Below are positions 19,191-31,455 of a DNA stretch of 64,000 nt, piece after piece. The translations under genes were made by a program, and so were the position numbers. Positions within the stretch are counted from its first letter, which is position 1. Each line of letters begins with the position of its first letter. The notes under the pieces are model-generated. The model saw only the letters and a program-made list of their open reading frames with translations. It was not told the DNA's origin and made no database searches. This stretch comes from Endobacterium cereale. Its GTDB lineage: Bacteria > Pseudomonadota > Alphaproteobacteria > Rhizobiales > Rhizobiaceae. Where the stretch lies: positions 1-64,000 of the forward strand of contig NZ_WIXI01000040.1 in the NCBI RefSeq assembly GCF_009617585.1. The letters run 5' to 3'.

Positions 19191-20936
19191 TTACGCCGAA
19201 GGTGCATCCGACTGCAGCAACTGCCAGGATTCGTAGGCAGAAATCACCGTTTCCATCTGCGCCGTGTGGCCGGCGATGAAATCGTCGCCGTAGATCGTTT
19301 CATCCGGATATTCAGTGATCAGCGTCAAAGGCACCGTATGACGGTCGTCGATCGACGAAAGGCAGGGGAAACCGTTGATGATACGGAAACCTGTTTCGCC
19401 GGCATGGCTCTCGTAGAGCGCGATCTGGCGATTATTGTATTCGAGAATGCCCGGAATGGCGCCGAGATGACGGGTGACGTGGTCGAGCATGGCTTCCGCC
19501 TGCTGCGTCCAGCCGGCGTGGTGGCGCATGACGAGAAAAAAGCCTTTTGGCAGTGTCCACATGGCAAAGTTGCGTGGCACGTAACCGGAAAGCGGGCGCG
19601 TCCATTCATGCGACGGATAGCCGTGAAGGTTCACATGCAGCTTTGCGCCGCTGAGTTCCTGTGCCGTGAAGCGGATAGCCTTTTCGTTCAGGTGCTCGCC
19701 CGAATTTTCGCGGGTGCGGTATTCAAGGTCGTCACCCAGCGCGGTGTAACGTGCGGCATGGTGCATGTGGCGCGGGTTGTCGACACGCAGGCGCTGGTGA
19801 AGTGCATAGCCATCCGGGTTTTCCAGCGGCGAGATGGTGAAATGCGCATTGGCGCGCTGCTTCAGGGCACGGGCGGCGCGGATAGCGCCGACGATGCCGG
19901 TCGTCTCATTGGGATGCTGACCGCCGCTGATCATCACGGCCGCTTCAGAGCCCTTGATGTATCGGGCCGACAGTACGCGCCCTGAGCGGGATTTGGTGTT
20001 AAATTCCTCGCCTCCGATTTCGGCCAGTAGCTTGGCCATCTGGCTGGCTGCCGGCGGTTCTTTTGCGGTGTCGATTGCCTGTTCCTTGCCGTCGAGGAAA
20101 CCGGTCGTCAGCGGCCGGGTTTCGACACGAATGCCGATTTCGCCGGCGCTTTTCACGATCTCGGGCACGATCTGGCCGGGCTTCAGGCCACGGTCGCCGA
20201 GCGGACGGCCGGACTTCTTCTGGAAAAACTCGAGCAACGAGAAGTAGAAATCCTCGTGCAGCGCTTCGCAAAGGCTCACCACCTCGTCGCCGACCGGCAG
20301 GTCCATGTCTTCGGCCGGATGCGAGACGCGGATGTTCAGCTCTTCGAAATAGGGTTCGGTCGAGCCCCAGTCATGACCGGCAATTGCATCGATGGCGCTG
20401 TGGAACAGTTTTTCGTAATCGGTTTCCAGACGCTCGCCCGTCGCATCGCCTTCGGCACGGTACCAGCCGGTTGGCGAGACATTGGTTTCGCCGACGACAT
20501 CCTGATGCACGCGGTTCGGCACGAGAATTTTCAGCGTTTCGCTCTGACCGTTGCGGGTGAGCGTTACGTCATAAAGGAACTCGCCGTCTTCACGGGCAAC
20601 GAATTCGATCCTGGCGTCACCGACAAGCGCTGCCAGCGGGTAGGCTTCCAGTCGAAACCGGTTGGCAGGCGCATTGGTATGCACCGGGTACCGCACCTCG
20701 ATATCCGTCACGCCGGCTAGGTCGATCTCTTCGAGAAAGGTGAAGAGAAGCGGCTTGTAGGCGCTGCGGATGCGGGCAGTGACGCCCTTGTCCTTCAGCG
20801 CTTGCTCAGTGGCACGGCGGCTTTTTGTATCGTCAAAAGTCCAGGCTTCGAATGACAGGCCGGGCTTGGCTCCCATGACCAGAGTTTCAAGAGTACGCTC
20901 AATGGAAGTCTCGAAGATCGTGGTCATGGGTGTCAT
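19191..20936 (-). CDS. M14-family zinc carboxypeptidase with a large N-terminal domain
   Basis: From ATG 20936 the product is about 581 residues. The C-terminal half is a zinc carboxypeptidase: the HxxE zinc motif is in ISGGQHPNETTG (near residue 340) and a later His in KLHVNLHGYPSHEW completes the site. The first 300 residues match no domain I know. There is no signal peptide, so it acts in the cytoplasm, probably on peptides brought in by the transporter encoded just upstream. A second ATG three codons on (20927) is equally possible. It is the last gene of the operon, 22 bases after the permease stop. Confidence 0.85.
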   Translation of the reverse strand: MTPMTTIFETSIERTLETLVMGAKPGLSFEAWTFDDTKSRRATEQALKDKGVTARIRSAYKPLLFTFLEEIDLAGVTDIEVRYPVHTNAPANRFRLEAYPLAALVGDARIEFVAREDGEFLYDVTLTRNGQSETLKILVPNRVHQDVVGETNVSPTGWYRAEGDATGERLETDYEKLFHSAIDAIAGHDWGSTEPYFEELNIRVSHPAEDMDLPVGDEVVSLCEALHEDFYFSLLEFFQKKSGRPLGDRGLKPGQIVPEIVKSAGEIGIRVETRPLTTGFLDGKEQAIDTAKEPPAASQMAKLLAEIGGEEFNTKSRSGRVLSARYIKGSEAAVMISGGQHPNETTGIVGAIRAARALKQRANAHFTISPLENPDGYALHQRLRVDNPRHMHHAARYTALGDDLEYRTRENSGEHLNEKAIRFTAQELSGAKLHVNLHGYPSHEWTRPLSGYVPRNFAMWTLPKGFFLVMRHHAGWTQQAEAMLDHVTRHLGAIPGILEYNNRQIALYESHAGETGFRIINGFPCLSSIDDRHTVPLTLITEYPDETIYGDDFIAGHTAQMETVISAYESWQLLQSDAPSA

Positions 20937-20958
20937 GCCTTGCTGTGTATCGAAGTGT

Positions 20959-21807
20959 TTATCTGGAGGTGCGGCCGGTCGGGTCGAGGCTGTCGCGCAG
21001 CCAGTCGCCAAGCAGGTTGAGGCCGAGCACGGTGAGCAGGATGGCGAGGCCCGGGAAGACGCTGACCCACCATGCCGTCTGCAGATAGGTACGGCCATCG
21101 GCCAGCATGCCGCCCCAGCTCGGAATGGTCGGATCGACGCCGAGGCCGAGGAAGGTCAGGCTGCTTTCAAGCAAGATGTTGTTGGCGACGTTGAGCGTCA
21201 TCAGCACGATCACCGGGCCGACTAGGTTCGGCAGCAGGTGCTGGAAGATGATGCGCCAGTCCTTCACACCGATGGCGCGGGCCGAAAGGATGAATTCGCG
21301 CTCGCGCAGCGTCAGCACCGAACCGCGCACCAGACGGGCATATTGCACCCATTGCGACACGATCAGCAGGATGATCGTGTTGGTCAGGCTGCCGCCGACG
21401 ATGGCGATGAAGGTGATGGCGAGCAGGATGAACGGCATAGCAAGTTGCAGGTCGGCGAAACGCATGACCAGCATGTCCCAAAAACCGCGGTAATAGCCGG
21501 CGATCAGGCCCATCAGCACGCCAAAAATCACGGCGCCGATGACGGAGGTGAAGCCGACCAGAAGCGAAATCTTGCCACCGGCGACAACGCGGGCCAGCAC
21601 GTCACGACCGAGCGGATCGGTGCCGAACGGGAAGGCGGGATTGGTGAACGGCTTTACCAGACGCGACAGCAGGTTGATCTTTTCGGCACCGCCGGGAAAC
21701 AGCAGATCGGAAAAGAGAACGGCGAGGCAGATGATGACGGTCAGCGAAATGCCGAGAATGAATTCGAGGCTCGCGAAGCGCGACAGGCGGGAGGTTTTGG
21801 TAGCCAT
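20959..21807 (-). CDS. Peptide ABC transporter permease (DppC type)
   Basis: The 282-residue inner-membrane protein has six membrane segments and an N-terminal OppC/DppC start. The ABC-permease loop lies near residue 185 (EFILSARAIGVKDWRIIFQHLLPN). The GTDPLGRDVLARV segment after the first membrane span is typical of DppC. It pairs with the permease gene that ends 6 bases before it. Substrates of this class are short peptides or, less often, nickel or sugars. Confidence 0.93.
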   Translation of the reverse strand: MATKTSRLSRFASLEFILGISLTVIICLAVLFSDLLFPGGAEKINLLSRLVKPFTNPAFPFGTDPLGRDVLARVVAGGKISLLVGFTSVIGAVIFGVLMGLIAGYYRGFWDMLVMRFADLQLAMPFILLAITFIAIVGGSLTNTIILLIVSQWVQYARLVRGSVLTLREREFILSARAIGVKDWRIIFQHLLPNLVGPVIVLMTLNVANNILLESSLTFLGLGVDPTIPSWGGMLADGRTYLQTAWWVSVFPGLAILLTVLGLNLLGDWLRDSLDPTGRTSR

Positions 21808-21813
21808 GGTCGG

Positions 21814-22737
21814 TTACTCCGTGCGGATGCGCGGATCGACGAGGCCATAGGCGATGTCGACCAGAAGGTTGATGCCGACGATCATCAGCGAAAGAACGGT
21901 GATGACAGCCTGAAGCACGGGAAAATCGCGTGCGCCGACGGCATCGAAGGCAAGTGTGCCCATGCCCGGCCAATTGAAGACACGTTCGATGACGACGATG
22001 CCGCCGAGCAGGCCGCCGAACTGCAGGCCAAAATAGGTGATCAGCGGAATGGCGCAGTTACGCAGCGCGTGCTTGTAGAGAACCTTGCTTTCGGAAAGGC
22101 CCTTGGCGCGCGCCACCATGATGTATTGCGACTGCAGGGTCTCCAGCATCGAGGTGCGCACGAGGCGAACGTTGGTCGCCGTCAGGATGACGCCCATGGT
22201 GATGGCCGGCATTACATAACTTGCCCAGCCGGACATGCCGCTTGGTGGCAACCAGCCGAGCGTGATGGCAAACAGCAGCACCAGCATGGTCGCCAGCCAG
22301 AAATTCGGGAAGGACAGGCCGATCAGCGAAAAAATGCGGATCGCCTGATCGGCGGCCTTGCCGCGCGAGGTGGCTGCCTTGATGCCGAGCGGAATGGACA
22401 GCACGATCGACACGAACATCGAGATGAAGGCCAAAAGCAGCGTGGCCGGAAGGGCATGACCGATCAGCAGCGAGACAGACGTGCCACCGGAAAAGCTGCG
22501 TCCGAAATCAAGCGTGACCAGGCCCTTGAGGAAGTTGAAATATTGCACGAAGAACGGCTGGTCGGTGCCTAAAGCGGCACGAATGCGCGCAAGGTCGTCC
22601 TCCGTCATGCTGCCGCCGCCCTGAAACATCGTCACGGCCGGATCACCGGTGAGGCGAATGGCAAACGAGACGACGAGTGTGATGGCGATAACGACGAAAA
22701 TCGCCTGTAGCAATCGCTTAATGAGGAATCCGGCCAA
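21814..22737 (-). CDS. Peptide ABC transporter permease (DppB type)
   Basis: The 307-residue protein has six membrane segments and the DppB N-terminal pattern (FLIKRLLQAIFVVIAI). The EAA loop near residue 210 reads MVARAKGLSESKVLYKHALRN. It is the partner of the DppC-type permease that follows after 6 bases, and it lies about 80 bases downstream of the binding-protein gene. Confidence 0.93.
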   Translation of the reverse strand: MAGFLIKRLLQAIFVVIAITLVVSFAIRLTGDPAVTMFQGGGSMTEDDLARIRAALGTDQPFFVQYFNFLKGLVTLDFGRSFSGGTSVSLLIGHALPATLLLAFISMFVSIVLSIPLGIKAATSRGKAADQAIRIFSLIGLSFPNFWLATMLVLLFAITLGWLPPSGMSGWASYVMPAITMGVILTATNVRLVRTSMLETLQSQYIMVARAKGLSESKVLYKHALRNCAIPLITYFGLQFGGLLGGIVVIERVFNWPGMGTLAFDAVGARDFPVLQAVITVLSLMIVGINLLVDIAYGLVDPRIRTE

Positions 22738-22816
22738 GTTCTCGTTCCTAAAAGAGAAGTCCAGCCTCGCCCGCGGGGATGCGGGCGAGGTATTGTTTCC
22801 TGTGAAGTGACGTCGA

Positions 22817-24352
22817 TTAGTCGACGGTGACTTCGTTCAGCTTCATGCGGTTGTCAGGCGGTGCAATGAAGCCCTTGACCCGCTTGTTGATGCCGAAGAT
22901 GGCGTTGGTGTTGTAGAGCGGCACTTCCAGCGCGCGTTCGGCGGCGTAGGCGCCGACTTCCTTGAGGATCTTTTCGCGCTCGGCACGGTCAGTCAGCGGG
23001 CGCTGCGATTCCAGCAGCTTGTCCAGCTTTTCGTCCTTGTCGTAGGGGTTCCACTTTTCGCCAGAGTGGTACATCGAATACGCCGTGTTGTCGTAATCGA
23101 AGGTCCAGCCGCCCCATTTCTGCTGGAACATCGCGCCGGTCTTGCCCTGCGGGATTATGTCGTTCAGCAGAACGTTGGTTTCGTAAGGCTTGATCGTGGC
23201 GGTGATGCCGACCATCGACAGATAGCTGGAAATTACCTGCGCGACTTCGTTCATCGTCGCGTCATTGCCGCGGATGTCGATCTGCAGCGTGGCACCAGCC
23301 TTTACGCCGGCTTCCGCCAGCAGCTTCTTGGCGCCTTCCGCATCGTAGGGGATCGCCTTCAGGTCAGGATCGAAACCGAAGGAAAGGGCGCTCTGGAAGC
23401 TGGTGATCTCGGATGCCTGGCCGGCAAGGATCGACTGCACGATCGTGGCGCGATCGATCGCCATGATGATCGCCTTGCGAACCTTCGGATCGGCAGTGAT
23501 GCCGTCGCGGGTGTTGAAGCGCAGGGCATCCACGGTCGGGCCGGGGACGGACAGGATTTCGAGCTTGCTGTCACCCTGGATGACCGGCAGCATGCCGATC
23601 GGGATGGTCGGCGGGATGACAAGATCGACGCGGCCTGCCTGCAGTTCGGCAACGGCGGTCGCCGGCTCGGCAATGAAGCGGTATTCCAGTTCAGACAGTT
23701 TTGGCGCGCCGCCAAAATAGTTCGGGTTGGCTTCCAGCTTGATATTGACCTTCGGCTGGTAGGATACGAACTTGAATGCGCCCGTGCCGACCGGGTTGAG
23801 GTTGAAATTGTCCTCACCCTTTTCCTGAATGTACTTTGGCGGAACGATCATGCCGCCGTAACCTGCAAGCTTGGTCAGAAGAACCGGATCCGGCGCCTTC
23901 AGCTTGAGGTCGACCGTATAGTCGTCGATGACATCGATGCTGTCGATGGCGATGTAGTTAGAACGCTGCGGGCCCTTGGCACCCTGTTCGCCGAGAAGGC
24001 GCTCGAAGGTGAACTTGACTGCTGCGGCGTTAAAATCTTCGCCATTGTGGAATTTGACGCCCTGGCGCAGCTTGAAGCGAATGCGCTTGCCTTCGTCCAG
24101 TTCTTCCCAGCTTTCGGCAAGGCCCGGTACCAGCTTGAGGTCCGGACCGCGATAGGTCAGGCCGTCAAAGATGTTGGTGGCAACGGCTGCCCACTGAACG
24201 AGAAAGGTGTCGATCGGGTCCCAGCTGCCCGGATCCTGCGGCGACGAGATGGTCATCTTGCCGGCGGCAAGCGCCGGGGCTGCTGCAAAGGCCACGCTCG
24301 AAAGCGCAATGGCCATGAAGCCCGCTTTCATTCCCAGTTTGAACATTGTCAT
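22817..24352 (-). CDS. Peptide ABC transporter substrate-binding protein
   Basis: The 511-residue periplasmic protein has a Sec signal peptide (about residues 1-29, ending PALAAG) and an SBP_bac_5 fold of the DppA/OppA/NikA kind (IFDGLTYRGPDLKLVPGLAESWE, then FKLRQGVKFHNGEDF). The family binds short peptides, nickel or opines. The ATG has GAGG about 8 bases before it. It lies between the ATPase gene upstream and the permease genes downstream in one operon. Confidence 0.94.
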   Translation of the reverse strand: MTMFKLGMKAGFMAIALSSVAFAAAPALAAGKMTISSPQDPGSWDPIDTFLVQWAAVATNIFDGLTYRGPDLKLVPGLAESWEELDEGKRIRFKLRQGVKFHNGEDFNAAAVKFTFERLLGEQGAKGPQRSNYIAIDSIDVIDDYTVDLKLKAPDPVLLTKLAGYGGMIVPPKYIQEKGEDNFNLNPVGTGAFKFVSYQPKVNIKLEANPNYFGGAPKLSELEYRFIAEPATAVAELQAGRVDLVIPPTIPIGMLPVIQGDSKLEILSVPGPTVDALRFNTRDGITADPKVRKAIIMAIDRATIVQSILAGQASEITSFQSALSFGFDPDLKAIPYDAEGAKKLLAEAGVKAGATLQIDIRGNDATMNEVAQVISSYLSMVGITATIKPYETNVLLNDIIPQGKTGAMFQQKWGGWTFDYDNTAYSMYHSGEKWNPYDKDEKLDKLLESQRPLTDRAEREKILKEVGAYAAERALEVPLYNTNAIFGINKRVKGFIAPPDNRMKLNEVTVD

Positions 24353-24407
24353 TCCCTGTTCCTCTTCAGATGCTTGCGATTGTTTCGCGGTTTATGACGC
24401 AGGTGTC

Positions 24408-26221
<1,814 letters not shown>

Positions 26222-26225
<4 letters not shown>

Positions 26226-27988
26226 GTGCGTGTCTCCGGCTTGGCCTGTTCGGTCGTTGAGTCTTTGCCGCTATCGATGCGGGCGATGACGGCGCCTGCC
26301 GTCAGTGAGGAACCGGCTTCCGCAAGGATGGTGATGGTGCCGGAAACCGGTGCTGTAACCGCCGTTTCCATCTTCATCACATCCATCATTGCCAGAACTT
26401 CACCTTTTTCTACAATAGCGCCATCGGAAACATTCCAGTGAACGAGAAGACCGGGCACGGGTGCTGTCACCGCACCGGCATCCTTCTCTTCGCTCTTCGC
26501 GTCGCTGTTCGAGGCTGCTGAAAGCGGCCCCAGCAAACGCAGGAATGCATCGGGAATGCCGATTTCCACACGCTTGCCGTCGATTTCGATCTGGCCGCGC
26601 AGAAGGTCGGCGGTAGCTGTAGGAGCGGGACGGCTGGCGGCGTCTAGCGTCTCGGCAAAATCGGTTTCGATCCAGCGCGTGTGAACGCGGAAATCCGTGG
26701 CGAAATCATCATGCGCGACGACGGCACGATGGAAGGGCAGGACGGACGGCACGCCCTCGATCACAAACTCATCCAGTGCACGGCGGGCGCGGGCAATCGC
26801 CTGTTCGCGGGTGGCGCCCCAGACGATCAGCTTGGCCGACAAAGAGTCGAACATCGGCGGAATGGTGGAGCCGGTGACGACGCCGGAATCCAGACGTACA
26901 CCGGGGCCAGATGGCGCGGTAAACGCAGAAATCTGGCCGGCGGACGGCAGGAAGCCTCGGCCGGGATCTTCCATGTTGATGCGGAACTCGATCGCATGGC
27001 CGCGCGGTTCCGGCATCTCCGTCACGCTGATGGGCAGGCCTTCAGCGATACGGAACTGTTCGATGACGAGGTCGAGTCCCGTGGTCTCTTCCGTCACCGG
27101 GTGTTCCACCTGCAAGCGGGTGTTGACCTCGAGGAAGGAGATCACGCCATCGGCGCTGAGCAGAAACTCCACCGTCCCGGCGCCGGTGTAACCGGCTTCA
27201 GCGCAGATATCGCGAGCGGCAGAATGAATCTTTTCGCGCTGTTCATCGGAGAGAAAAGGCGCAGGTGCTTCCTCGACAAGTTTCTGGTTGCGACGCTGCA
27301 AAGAGCAATCACGGGTCCCCACCACCAGAACATTGCCGAGACGGTCCGCCAGCACCTGCGCCTCGATATGCCGCGGGCGGTCGAGAAACTGCTCGACATA
27401 ACATTCGCCGCGACCAAAGGCGGCCACCGCTTCACGCGTGGCCGATGAAAACAGTTCTTCGACTTCGCCGAGTTCGCGCGCGATCTTCAGGCCGCGTCCG
27501 CCGCCGCCATGCGCCGCCTTGATAGCGATCGGCAGGCCGAATTTTTTGGCGAAAGCCAGCGCCTCGGCGGGCGAGGAAATCGCGCCATCGGAACCGGCAA
27601 CCAGAGGTGCGCCAACCTTCTGGGCAATTGCGCGCGCCTTCAGCTTGTCGCCGAGCGCTTCGATAACCTGCGGATCGGGACCGATCCAGATGAGGCCGGC
27701 ATCGATGACGGCCTGCGCAAATTCACTGCGTTCCGACAGAAAACCGTAGCCGGGATGCACGGCATCGGCACCGGAACGCTTGGCAATGGCAATCAGCTTG
27801 TCGATATCGAGATAGCTGTCCTTGGCCGTCACGCCGTGCAGCGCATAGGCTTCGTCGGCCAGCGTGACGAACAGCGCGTCGGCATCGGCATCGGCGTAAA
27901 CGGCGACCGAGGTCGGGCCGTAATCCTTGCAGGCCCGGATGATCCGCACCGCGATCTCGCCGCGGTTTGCTATCAGAACCTTTTTCAT
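26222..27988 (-). CDS. Biotin carboxylase fused to a biotin carrier domain
   Basis: About 588 residues. The N-terminal 450 residues are an ATP-grasp biotin carboxylase ([21 protein letters not shown] start, GGGGRG loop near 165, [14 protein letters not shown] active site near 290). The last 80 residues are a biotinyl carrier with the lysine in DVMKMET. The start ATG 27988 has AGGA upstream and overlaps the pxpBC stop (ATGA). No acyl-CoA carboxyltransferase gene is near. The partner is probably the AHS1-AHS2 protein just upstream, giving a urea-carboxylase-like domain set; this is inference. Confidence 0.9.
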
Positions 27989-29625
27989 GGGCATTTTCCT
28001 GGAATGAAACGGGGCGCGAAGCTGGTGATCGCGTTGAAACGGATTTTTGCGCCGACCGGTATCTGGCCGGCGAGATCAAGATGATGACCGGCGACATTGG
28101 CGATGACCGGATAACCGCCGGTCAGCGGATGGTCGGCGAGGAACAGCACGGGCTGGCCACTGGCCGGAACCTGCAGCGCACCGCGAACGGTGGCCTCGCT
28201 TGGCAATTCCCCGTGGTTGGAACGTTCCAGCGCATCACCCGACAGGCGGATGCCGACGCGGTTGGATTGCGGTGTGACCGACCATTCCTGGGCGAAAAAG
28301 CTTTCGACGGCGGCCTCGGTGAACCAGTCGGTGCGCGGCCCCATGACCACGTCGAGCACGACGGTTTCGGTGGCAGCCGGCATGGCAAAGGCGGGTTCTT
28401 CCCATGAAACCAGTGCATTAGCCGGTGCGGGCAGAATGGCAACGACATCGCCGGCAACAAGTGCTGCGGGGCCGATCTGCGCAAGCGTATCCGTCGCAAC
28501 GCTTCCGAGGACCGGCGCGATATCGAAACAGCCACGCAGTGCCAGATAAGAGCGCATGCCGGCTGCTGCCGCGTCGAGAGACACCACATCGCCGTCATCG
28601 AGTGCGATCGCGCTGTGATGCGCAGCGGAAATTTTCGTGCCGTTGGCGCCGGTAATGGTAATCGGAGTTGTGGCGCCCGTCACTGCCATCACACCTTGTC
28701 CGCGCATGCGAAAGCTGAGGCCGCCAAGAGAGATCTCGAGTCCTGGGATGTTGACCGGATTACCGACAAGACGGTTGGCGGCCTTGAAACTTGCGCGGTC
28801 GGCAGCGCCGGAAACACTGATACCCTGGCTGGCCTGTCCGGCGCGACCCAAATCCTGAAAGACGACCGGGAGGCCGACGGAGATGATCTCGATTGCCGAA
28901 GCGGCATCTTCTACGCTGGCTATCAAAGGCTTTTCAGCGACCTTGCCAGACGGCAGAATCTCATACGCCGCATCCTTCGCCATATCGCGGAATTTGATGC
29001 GGCTGCCCGGCTGCAGCAGCGAAGCGGGCGTGCGGTCGATATCGAACATGGCGAGCGGCGTCGTGCCGATCAGCTGCCAGCCACCGGGGCTGGTTTTCGG
29101 ATAGATGCCGCTGAATTCGCCGGCAAGCCCCACGGCACCGGCCGGAACTTTTGTGCGCGGTGATTTGCGGCGCGGCACGGTGAGGCGCGGATCGCCGCCC
29201 GAGAGATAGGCAAAGCCCGGCGCAAAACCCGTAAAGGCGGCGACATAATCGCTTTCGCCATGTAGGTGGATCACGTCATCGATGCTCATGCCGAGAATGC
29301 CGGCAACCTCGGCCAGATCCTCGCCATCGTAACGAACCGGAATTTCCACCAGTGCGCCGGATGCCGCCTTGCGTTCGCCACCGGCAAAAGCCGAGACGGC
29401 TGCGACAAGCGCCTCATCGGAAATCGTGTATGGATCGAAGGAGACGAGCAGCGTGCGCGCCGCCGGGATGATTTCGGTGATGCCCTCGACCGGGTTGTTT
29501 TCCAGCGCCTCGAACAAAGCCAGCGCCTCGCCGAGATCGGCGAGTTCCACGAGAATGCAGTCACCGCGCACCGGCAGGATACGCATCGACGTGTCTCGGG
29601 AGGAGGTGAGGGCGACGGACTGCAT
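27985..29625 (-). CDS. pxpBC: Fused PxpB-PxpC protein (KipI/KipA, AHS1-AHS2)
   Basis: The 546-residue chain joins an AHS1 (KipI/PxpB) domain, about residues 14-225 with [16 protein letters not shown] and [17 protein letters not shown], to an AHS2 (KipA/PxpC) domain, from about 243 ([39 protein letters not shown]). As PxpBC with PxpA they form the prokaryotic ATP-dependent 5-oxoprolinase. The same two domains also form the carboxyltransferase part of urea carboxylase. ATG 29586 (MRILPVRGD) is an alternative start, closer to family N termini; 29625 is 6 bases after pxpA. Confidence 0.9.
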   Translation of the reverse strand: MQSVALTSSRDTSMRILPVRGDCILVELADLGEALALFEALENNPVEGITEIIPAARTLLVSFDPYTISDEALVAAVSAFAGGERKAASGALVEIPVRYDGEDLAEVAGILGMSIDDVIHLHGESDYVAAFTGFAPGFAYLSGGDPRLTVPRRKSPRTKVPAGAVGLAGEFSGIYPKTSPGGWQLIGTTPLAMFDIDRTPASLLQPGSRIKFRDMAKDAAYEILPSGKVAEKPLIASVEDAASAIEIISVGLPVVFQDLGRAGQASQGISVSGAADRASFKAANRLVGNPVNIPGLEISLGGLSFRMRGQGVMAVTGATTPITITGANGTKISAAHHSAIALDDGDVVSLDAAAAGMRSYLALRGCFDIAPVLGSVATDTLAQIGPAALVAGDVVAILPAPANALVSWEEPAFAMPAATETVVLDVVMGPRTDWFTEAAVESFFAQEWSVTPQSNRVGIRLSGDALERSNHGELPSEATVRGALQVPASGQPVLFLADHPLTGGYPVIANVAGHHLDLAGQIPVGAKIRFNAITSFAPRFIPGKCP

Positions 29626-29631
29626 GATGGT

Positions 29632-30396
29632 TCAGGCCGTCGCGGTAAAGGAGCGGATGGTCAGGCCGGACTGCTCGAATTTTTCACGCAGACGCTTGGC
29701 CATGGCGACGGCCCCTTCGCTGTCGCCATGCACGCAGATCGACTGCGCATCGACCTTGGTGAGCGTGCCGTCGATTGCCTCGATCACGCCTTCCTTGACC
29801 ATGCGCACCATGCGTTCGGCAATCAGCTCGGGATCGTGCAGGACGGAACCCTTTTCGCGACGGGAAACGAGATTGCCTTCCGGTGTATAGGCGCGGTCGG
29901 CAAAAGCCTCGGTGACGACGGTGAGGCTGGCGGCTCGGGCCTGTTCGACAAGTTGCGAGCCGGCAAGCGCCATCAGTACCAGCGACGGGTCGATGGCGAG
30001 AATAGCGTCGATGACATCCTTGCCCTGGCGCTTGTCGATGGCAATCGTGTTGTAGAGCGCGCCATGCGGCTTCACATAGGTGACGCGGGTGCCGGCGGCC
30101 TTTGCAAGACCCTGCAGAGCGCCGATCTGGTAGATCACGTCGCCGATCAGTTCTTCGCTTGTCGGGTCCATGTTGCGGCGGCCGAAACCGGCAAGGTCGC
30201 GATAACCGACATGGGCGCCGATGGCGACGCCGCGCTCGGCTGCGGCCTTCAATGTCTTGAGAATGCCGGCAGGATCACCCGCATGAAAACCGCAGGCCAC
30301 ATTGGCGCTGCTGACGATATCGAGCATGGCGGAATCATCGCCCATCTTCCACGCACCAAAACTTTCGCCTAGGTCGCTGTTGATGTCGATGTTCAT
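29632..30396 (-). CDS. pxpA: PxpA, 5-oxoprolinase subunit A (LamB/YcsF family)
   Basis: The 254-residue cytoplasmic protein shows the LamB/YcsF signature from its first residues ([43 protein letters not shown]). With PxpB and PxpC it converts 5-oxoproline to glutamate at the cost of ATP. The start chosen is the second of two adjacent ATGs. It is the first gene of the eight-gene minus-strand unit that ends at the M14 peptidase, and it is divergent from a GntR regulator at 30608. Confidence 0.93.
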   Translation of the reverse strand: MNIDINSDLGESFGAWKMGDDSAMLDIVSSANVACGFHAGDPAGILKTLKAAAERGVAIGAHVGYRDLAGFGRRNMDPTSEELIGDVIYQIGALQGLAKAAGTRVTYVKPHGALYNTIAIDKRQGKDVIDAILAIDPSLVLMALAGSQLVEQARAASLTVVTEAFADRAYTPEGNLVSRREKGSVLHDPELIAERMVRMVKEGVIEAIDGTLTKVDAQSICVHGDSEGAVAMAKRLREKFEQSGLTIRSFTATA

Positions 30397-30503
30397 CATG
30401 AACGCTCTTCCCTCGCCTTATTCTGAACAAAAGCTAACAAAGGAGAACAATGCTGTCCATAGTGTTGAACAATTTTTATGTATTGCCCTACAAAGCGTCA
30501 AAT

Positions 30504-30518
30504 GCTCATAAAGTGAGC
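30504..30518. promoter_or_regulatory. Candidate operator between pxpA and the GntR gene
   Basis: GCTCA-TAAAG-TGAGC is an inverted repeat of 5-base arms in the AT-rich divergent promoter region (30400-30607). It may be the binding site of the adjacent GntR protein. The arms are short, so this is tentative. Confidence 0.35.
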
Positions 30519-30607
30519 GTGATTAATTTTTTGCACGGTTTTATTCGTGTGGCAGCACACCTTCCGCGTCATTCCTCTTGTGAAGGCGGTCTTGGCGTTC
30601 TACCGGG

Positions 30608-31378
30608 ATGATGGAATCTGGTTCGCAGACAAAGGGGAACGGCTTGGCTGCACGCAAACCACAGGTAGAGGGCGCGAAAGCCTCCGCCTCGACCGATGGC
30701 CGGATGCAGGCCGGCTCGCGTGCGACCGAACAGGTGCAGACGCTGGCCGAAACCGTCGCGGCGCGTATCCGTGAACAGGTGATTTCAGGGCGGCTGACAC
30801 CCGGCAGCCATCTCTCCGAACAGACGCTGAGCGAAGAATTGCAGGTTTCGCGCAATACGCTGCGCGAAGTGTTTCGCATGCTCACCAAGGAAGGTCTGCT
30901 GCGTTACGAAGCCAATCGCGGCGTGTTCGTTTCCACGCCGAGCATGACGACGATCATCGACATCTATCGGGTGCGGCGTTTTATCGAATGTCCGGCACTC
31001 GCCCATGCGCATCCGCGTCATCCCGGCGTGACCCGCATGCGCGATGCCGTGGAAGAGGCGCGCCGTTGCCGTGAAGCCAAGGATTGGCTTGGCGTCGGCA
31101 GTGCCGATATCGCTTTTCACGCCGCCATCGTCGAATTGTCCGACAGTCCGCGCATGGCCAGCTTTTACGCGCAGATTGCTCTGGAGCTGCGCCTCGTTTT
31201 CGGCCTGCTGAAAGACCCCGAATTTCTGCATGGTCCCTTCATCGACGAAAATCTCGAAATCGTGACGGCGCTTGAGGCCGGCAACGCAACGGGTGCCGCC
31301 GAAATGCTGGAAGCCTATCTTCTGAGAGCGGAACGTTTCATTCTTGGCGCCTATGCGCGGGTAACGTCCGAGACCTGA
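30608..31378 (+). CDS. GntR/FCD-family regulator, probable pxp-operon regulator
   Basis: The 256-residue protein has a winged helix of the GntR type at about residues 45-110 (IREQVISGRLTPGSHLSEQTL, SRNTLREVFRMLTKEGLL) and an FCD effector domain after it (FHAAIVELSDSPRM; Asp/His positions typical of metal-binding FCD domains). The first 40 residues are a polar extension. It is divergent from pxpA, so it probably senses an intermediate of that pathway. A second GntR gene follows 77 bases after the stop. Confidence 0.9.
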   Translation: MMESGSQTKGNGLAARKPQVEGAKASASTDGRMQAGSRATEQVQTLAETVAARIREQVISGRLTPGSHLSEQTLSEELQVSRNTLREVFRMLTKEGLLRYEANRGVFVSTPSMTTIIDIYRVRRFIECPALAHAHPRHPGVTRMRDAVEEARRCREAKDWLGVGSADIAFHAAIVELSDSPRMASFYAQIALELRLVFGLLKDPEFLHGPFIDENLEIVTALEAGNATGAAEMLEAYLLRAERFILGAYARVTSET

Positions 31379-31434
31379 ATATCCTTTGTCCGGCTGACGT
31401 GCTCTTGCCAATGCGCTAATGGCAGAAGACATCA

Positions 31435-31444
31435 TGTCGACAAG
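31435..31444 (+). promoter_or_regulatory. Candidate GntR operator before the second GntR gene
   Basis: TGTCGACAAG, with the TGTCGACA palindrome at its heart, overlaps the ribosome site of the gene at 31456. The same ten bases occur in the larger palindrome at 32172-32191, which suggests autoregulation. Confidence 0.45.
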
Positions 31445-31455
31445 GAGATTCCCTC

